Source: Tillandsia leiboldiana (lineage: Eukaryota > Streptophyta > Magnoliopsida > Poales > Bromeliaceae). Taken from it: 64,000 bases of DNA. The DNA is taken from positions 9,810,584 through 9,874,583 of the forward strand of contig CM055077.1 of assembly GCA_029204045.2 (NCBI GenBank), in the 5' to 3' direction. A program made the position numbers and the translations under genes. Under the pieces are notes generated by a model, which was given only the letters and a program-made list of their open reading frames with translations, was not told where the DNA came from and did no database searches. Positions 59,017-64,000 of this stretch are shown here, piece after piece. Numbering within the stretch: position 1 is the stretch's first letter; each line of letters opens with the position of its first letter.

Positions 59017-61779
59017 TGTAGTGATCCGGCCTTTCGGGGTATTTTTGACTTACGTGTAGTCATTTAAGCCTTTAAGTAAAATAAAATTATTCAATTCTTA
59101 AAAGTTGGCCATTGTGAGGTGCTAGTATTTTTCTGCGATAGAGCGCGGAAAAAGAAAGCCGACGGTACGATCGGATCTGAAATCCGATATCGGGATCCCC
59201 CGGAACGAGATTCAAAGTGATACGGTGATTAGTCGTGCATCGGAATCCGTGCAAAATATCTTGCACCCGTTAGAGATAAGGTGGTTTATCTCGTAGGGGA
59301 TAATTAATTAGTTAATTAATTATCCCAGACGGAAAATTAATAATTCTCTTACGTACGAATTAAAGAGAAATTAATTAAAGATAAAGTACGACTATATAAG
59401 GGATCCTGATTATCGAAAGAAAAGAAAAGAAAAATAAAAACCCTAATCGGTGAGAAAAGAAAAGAAAAGAAAAGACGGAACCCTAGCCGGAAGAAAGGGA
59501 AAGGAGAAAGAGAAGGAGCCCGATCTTCCCGGACACCGAACCGAAGGTAAGAACGCGACCGGACAACCTTCCCGTCGATCTTCGGTTAGTAAAATAATTG
59601 ATTTAAATTATTTGGGATTTTTCCGTCGTCTCTTTCGTTGAGTTCTTGGTTTCTTGTTATCGGACCTCCGATCGACGTTTTGGTTGTTCGTCGATCGTTG
59701 GTTTAGTCATTAGAATTATCGTGTATTTATTCGGGAATTTTTGGGGATGTTTCGTTGGAACATAGTGGGTTAATGGGAGGCCGCCGCCGCCGTTGTTAAA
59801 CGGGAGGCCGCCGCCGTCGTTACCATGTTCGTGGGGTCGTCGCCGGAGTCGCACGGGAGCGAAAACGGAGAAGAAAACCGAAAAAGGGGCATTACTGTTC
59901 ACCCCGTACGGGTTTCTCAGCCCGCGGTCCATGAGCCAGAGCGTGCACCCGGCGCACGCCCCACGGCGCGGAAGCCGCAGACCCGGCGCACGCCTTCGTG
60001 CGCCGGCCCGGCCCGCTCAGGCGCGGTGCACGCAACAGCGTGCACCCGGTGTGTGCCGCAGGCCCGTGCGGCCGTGACCCTGGTGCGCGCTCGTGTCGTG
60101 CACCGGCCCGGCCCAGAATGCGCGGTGTACGCTTCCTGCGTGCACCCGGCGCATTCCGCGCAGCCGCCGACGCTGTAAACCCGGTCCGCGCCTGCCCTGT
60201 GCACCACCCGACAGCCCAAAGTTCGGTGGCTCCGTTTGGGTCCGTTTTTCCACCGTTTTGAGCGCCGTCTTCGCCGTTGGGATCACAATCTCCGCGGTTT
60301 TCTTGGCATGGCAACTTGGGATCTTTTTGGTCACTGTTTTATTAAGTCGGGTGCTAATTTCGCCGACGCTCCGTGCCTCGACGAAATCGTCGGGGGCGCG
60401 CCGTCGGGTCTCTTTTCTCATCATTCCCACCGTCGGGGCCTTCTTGGTTTTAACCATTGACGTCCCGGGTGGGCTACCGGTTGAGGATTGAGTTTTGTTG
60501 GACCTTTCCGTCAAAAAGAGTAAATTGGGTCTTGTGTTTTCGGATATTAGTACACGTTTTTGACTATAGATATCCTTGCGGACTTTTCTTTAGGTCCAAG
60601 TGCGCAGCGGGGGTGCGCGAAAGATTCGGGTGTTCCGATATCTCTTCAAATAGGTGGGTACGGTTGCGATAAGTGCAACAAGTGCAGTAAGTGCATCTAT
60701 CGTCATTAAAGCGCTCTTAATTTACCTAACAAAGTAGATGGACAGTTTAACCTTTCGCATAATTGTGTTTTATCTAACAATTGAAGCGGCTGCGGTCGCA
60801 ATGCTCATGACACGCCGATCTCGGCAAATCCGTTTTCGGATGCTGCACGTACACAGGCGGATTGGCCTCCGCATGGGTGTACTTTTCCGGAAGAGTGGTC
60901 TCTTATGACCCGTGTTCCTCACAAAGGGGTGGGAGCCGTGAGGACCCCTTCGCGCTCGCTGGGAATAGCACACCAGCACCGCGAAGGGGTTAAATGCATC
61001 AAAGAAGTGTTTGCGCACGAGGGGAGACTTTAGTCTCTCCGATAAATAATCTGGGGTTGGTGCCCAATTAAATTGATAAATCTGGGGTTGAGGCCCAACT
61101 TAATATGTGCAGGGTTTTAGCGAAAGGTTCTGGTGTTTTCGGTTTGCTCCTTATTCCTTATTGTTATTAGACATCTACTTTGTTTGTCACTGACATTACC
61201 CACTCCGTGACAGGCGTTCCGAGGTGCGTTAGCCGGGAGGGCGTTGAGACTGCGTCGCGAGGGCCGTAGTCAGAACACTTGGTTTTTATTATCTCATTTC
61301 TCTTACGCTTAACTTAGTTAATTTGCTTGTGGGTCGTAATATTCGTGGACATGTATTACTTAGCGCTGTGGATGAGTTGTACTTTTATAGTTTGGTTCTT
61401 TTGGTGATGTTTTCTTATGCGGCACGTTTTCATGATAAACCAAATGTCTTCGAAAAGGTTTTCTCAAAACGAAGTGCCGTGTGGGCACGGGTTTTGCAAC
61501 CGCTGGCTTTATCCTTTCTAAACAGTGATGCCGCTTTAGTATTCCGCTTGATGTTGTATGTCTATTGTATGGTTGATGGTTGGTGTTGATGTATGTTGTT
61601 GTAAATGAGACGCCGTGCATATACAAAGGAGACTCTGTCCGCGGACGGGGAGAATTTGTGTATGTGGCGGTCTGGCACGCACCGGGGATGAGGTTTAAAT
61701 TACCTTGTTAAGAAGAAAAAAAAAAGGATACACATGATTTTCCGCTTTGATAGACTCAAAAACCCCCGGGGGCGTGACA
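59017..61779 (+). repeat. 5' LTR of the family B element
   Basis: 2763 bp, TGTAGTGATCC...CCCCGGGGGCGTGACA. A TATA box CTATATAAGG is near 59393-59402, an A/G-rich leader with AAAAG repeats at 59418-59475, and a GC-rich repeat region at 59930-60210. The distal half aligns with the solo LTR at 40912 (GCACGTACACAGGCGGATTGG, GTGACAGGCGTTCC). Confidence 0.9.
59930..60210. repeat. GC-rich degenerate repeats, family B LTR
   Basis: GCGTGCACCCGGCGCACGCC, CCGGCCCGGCCC and GCGGTGCACGC words recur. The position within the LTR matches the other family B minisatellites. Confidence 0.7.
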
Positions 61780-61786
61780 GATTAAA

Positions 61787-61798
61787 TGGTATCAGAGC
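61787..61798 (+). other. tRNA-Met primer binding site, family B element
   Basis: TGGTATCAGAGC lies seven bases after the LTR. Confidence 0.9.
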
Positions 61799-62000
61799 AA
61801 AACAACCATAACCATAGTAGACGTGATCCACATCCACAGTGTAGGGTACCACAAGCAAATTAGACATGAGATAACCAAGGTATAGGTGCGTAGTACGTGA
61901 GAATACGGGGAAAAGGGAACGTAATGTAGGTGTAATCGTAAGACAGGGTGTTAGGGTTATAACCTTAGGGTTAACGTGGTTTCTTTGTCTATAGCGGACG

Positions 62001-62783
62001 ATGGCCCGGACTAGATCGTCCACCGAGAATGCGGACGCGGACAGAGTGACCCCGACCACCGCAGAGAACTAGCTCCTCCGACAACAACTGCGGGAAATGG
62101 CTGGGCAATTAGCGACGCTGACGGAGCAGGTTCGTCACCTGACGCAGCGACAGGCAACCGCGCCAGCCGAGCGCGATCCAACCCCTCCGCCCGAAACCAC
62201 CGCACCCACTACGGGACCGCAAGGGACGGGTGGTACGACGACGGAACAGCCCCCATCCCCAAGGGATGTACCTACTCCGACGACCACGGGGCCCGTGATG
62301 GGAGCGACAGCAGGGGAGGCAGGAACGACCCCTACCCTCGGGGGGTCCGCCGCTATAGGAGGGATCACGGAGCAACGAACGACGCGAGAAAGGGTCAGGA
62401 CGAATTTGGCTGGGTTCAAGAAGCATGACCCTCCCACTTTTGAGGGAGAGACGACCGATCCATGGGTCGTCGAGAAATGGGTGGATACCATGGAAAAATT
62501 CTTCGAGGACCTACTGATGGAGGAACACGAGCGGGTTCCACTAGCCGTCCACTTCCTCGAAGGGAATGCACGCATCTGGTGGAAGACGGTACGCCCGGAT
62601 CCAACTACAAACGACCCGCTACCGACATGGACGGCCTTTAGAGAGGAACTTTTTGGCGCTTTCTTCTCCGATAGCGTCAAGCGGCAATTGGAAGACGACC
62701 TGAAGAACATTAGACAAGGGAACCGCTCGGTCATGGAATATCAAAGGGAGTTTGTAAGATTTGGTTTCTCTTTTCCCTCTTAG
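62001..62783 (+). pseudogene. Gag of the family B element
   Basis: The ATG at 62001 opens a frame stopped by TAG at 62070-62072 (codon 24), which then continues in the same frame to 62783. A Gln/Leu-rich coiled coil (LATLTEQVRHLTQRQ) and a Pro/Thr/Gly-rich linker precede the retrotransposon gag core (FKKHDPPTFEGETTDPWVVE, then NARIWWKTVRP and EYQREFVRFGF). The zinc knuckle is absent because sequence after 62783 changes character. The protein would form the capsid. Confidence 0.85.
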
Positions 62784-62824
62784 ATTAGGAGCACCGGTTA
62801 CACCTTAGCCTGCTACCCCTATTA

Positions 62825-62867
<43 letters not shown>

Positions 62868-63031
62868 AAAATTCTTAAGTGTTAGGCGAAGCCTTCCCCG
62901 GCTGATGTACGCGGGCGGGCTTCGAAGCATAGGAGAACCTTGTGTACTCGGGGCCCGTTAAGGGCCATGCAAGGAATAAATAGGCTCCACCCTATGCCTT
63001 GCAGCCGAGAACCCAATGGGCCGATAGGTAG
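62784..63031. other. Segment of unknown origin between gag and reverse transcriptase
   Basis: It contains a CT microsatellite (about 62827-62866) and a moderately GC-rich stretch with stops in all forward frames. It lies where the zinc knuckle and protease should be. Splice-like signals (GTTTGTAAGATTTGG near 62751, CTCTTAG near 62779, CTCCCCAG near 63049) are present, but I cannot tell an intron from a deletion repaired with filler. Confidence 0.5.
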
Positions 63032-64000
63032 TTCAGGGCCGCTCCCCAGATAAGGATCAGCGGTCCCGTGGTAAGGGAATTTCCGGACGTGTTTCCGGCA
63101 GAGCTCCCCGGAGCGCCGTCGGAACGAGAAGTCGACTTTCCTATTGAACTACTTCCCGGCACAAAGCCCATCACCAAGGCACCGTACAGGATGGCCTTCG
63201 CGGAGTTGAAGGAACTCAAGGCACAGTTGGAGGACCTTTTGGATAAGGGCTTCATCAGACCTAGCGCGTCACCCTGGGGCGCGCCCGTCCTGTTTGTGAG
63301 GAAGAAGGACGGAAGTCTCCGGTTGTGCATCGACTACCGGGAGATAAATAAGGTCACCGTTAAGAACAAGTACCCCCTGCCAAGGATCGACGACCTCTTC
63401 GACCAACTACAGGGGGCGACGGTGTTTTCAAAGATTGACCTACAGTCGGGCTATCATCAGGTCCAGGTCAAGGGGGAGGACATCCCCAAAACGGCTTTTC
63501 GGACTCGCTACGGTCATTACGAATTTACAGTAATGCCGTTCAGGCTCACGAATGCCCCGGCGGTGTTCATGGACATGATGAACAGGGTATTCAAACCCTT
63601 CCTGGATTTATTCGTGGTGGTCTTCATCGACGATATCCTCATCTACTCCCGTACAGATGAGGAACATGAAGAACATTTGCGCACAGTCCTCCAGACCCTA
63701 CGGGAACAGAAACTCTACGCCAAACTCAAAAAGTGTGAGTTTTGGCTCCGAGAGGTTGGCTTCTTAGGGCACGTAATCTCAGCGGCTGGAGTCGCAGTCG
63801 ATCCGAAGAAGATAGATTCGGTGACAGACTGGTCCCAACCCACGACGGTGACGGAGATTCGAAGCTTTCTGGGATTAGCCGGGTACTACCGGCGCTTCGT
63901 GGAGGGTTTCTCCAAGATAGCCACCCCCTTAAACCGCTTGACTAAAAAGGGGGAAAAGTTCATCTGGACGGACAAATGTCAGAGGAGCTTCGAGGAGCTC
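63032..64000 (+). pseudogene. Reverse transcriptase of the family B element (partial)
   Basis: Open from 63032 to the window end without a stop. It shows VVREFPDVFP, the fingers motif LCIDYREINKVTVKNKYPLP, FSKIDLQSGYHQ with a catalytic Asp, MPFRLTNAPAVF (usually MPFGLTNAP), and VFIDDILIYS with the catalytic pair at about 63628-63633. Then come KKCEFW, FLGHVIS and FLGLAGYYRRFV of the connection domain. The catalytic aspartates are intact, and the Gly-to-Arg change is the only clear defect. It is called a pseudogene because the upstream protease is lost and gag has a stop. RNase H, integrase and the 3' LTR would follow outside. Confidence 0.88.

Larger units (their letters stand above)
59017..64000 (+). 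mobile_element. Ty3 retrotransposon, family B, 5' part (runs off the window)
   Basis: The LTR (59017-61779), primer site, gag and reverse transcriptase are in order on the plus strand. It is inserted in a family A LTR, left flank GAGCG (59012-59016). The reverse transcriptase is of the kind seen in plant chromoviruses (SPWGAPVLFVRKKDGSLRLC). The primer spacer and the GGCGTGACA LTR end resemble family A, so the two are probably related lineages. Stop codons and a rearranged protease region make this copy defective. Confidence 0.88.

Noticed and set aside
58434..59063. 209-codon minus-strand frame
   Set aside because: It spans the boundary between the family A LTR and the inserted family B LTR, so it is chimeric and accidental.
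63742..63945. 67-codon frame within the reverse transcriptase region
   Set aside because: It is out of frame with the clear reverse transcriptase reading frame that runs from 63032 to the window end.

Overview
This window is repeat-rich nuclear DNA from a flowering plant, probably a monocot. The lineage is inferred from the GC-rich first exon and the kind of LTR retrotransposons present. It holds one intact host gene and a deep stack of nested transposable elements.

Positions 1-15,100 carry a seven-exon gene on the minus strand (1153-14806). It encodes a 344-residue class I methyltransferase of the EEF1AKMT2/METTL10/Efm4 type, which methylates a lysine of elongation factor 1A. All six introns have GT-AG borders and the phases close to one open frame. 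The introns hold small DNA transposons, including a 624-bp element with a perfect 9-bp target duplication, and a dispersed GTGCC-rich repeat family. A 100-bp palindrome abuts the TATA-like box of the gene.

From 16,500 on, nearly everything is LTR retrotransposon, and the nesting can be read from target duplications. Ty3 family A has LTRs of about 4.15 kb. It is present as a fragment (16509-16905 plus 21052-21383) split by a solo LTR (16906-21051), as a large non-autonomous element (22138-32801), and as a third LTR (55188-59016). Ty3 family B has LTRs of about 2.7 kb. It is present as one LTR split by the family A element (21384-22137 and 32802 to about 34230), a solo LTR (40912-43579), a fragment (49506-50943), and an element with 5' LTR, primer site, gag and reverse transcriptase (59017-64000, running off the end). 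Two Copia elements of Sirevirus type are present. Copia-1 is complete from LTR to LTR (34930-49500, target duplication CGTGC) but dead. Copia-2 is on the minus strand (50944 onward) and is interrupted at 55188.

The most interesting system is in the two Copia elements. Both carry a diverged but clearly homologous extra gene downstream of pol. In both, that gene has a predicted leader intron, a hydrophobic N-terminus and a C-terminal coiled coil. In both, a dense array of CCGG-core motifs lies just upstream of the LTR TATA box, and a second array lies upstream of a second, internal TATA-like box in front of the extra gene. The motif has diverged between the elements (AGTCCGGACC against GAGTACCGG) along with the protein. 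This resembles a self-encoded regulator paired with its own binding sites. A separate decamer array, CGTGGATTCG, is conserved in the transcribed part of both LTRs. Identity percentages, insertion ages and expression could not be computed here.
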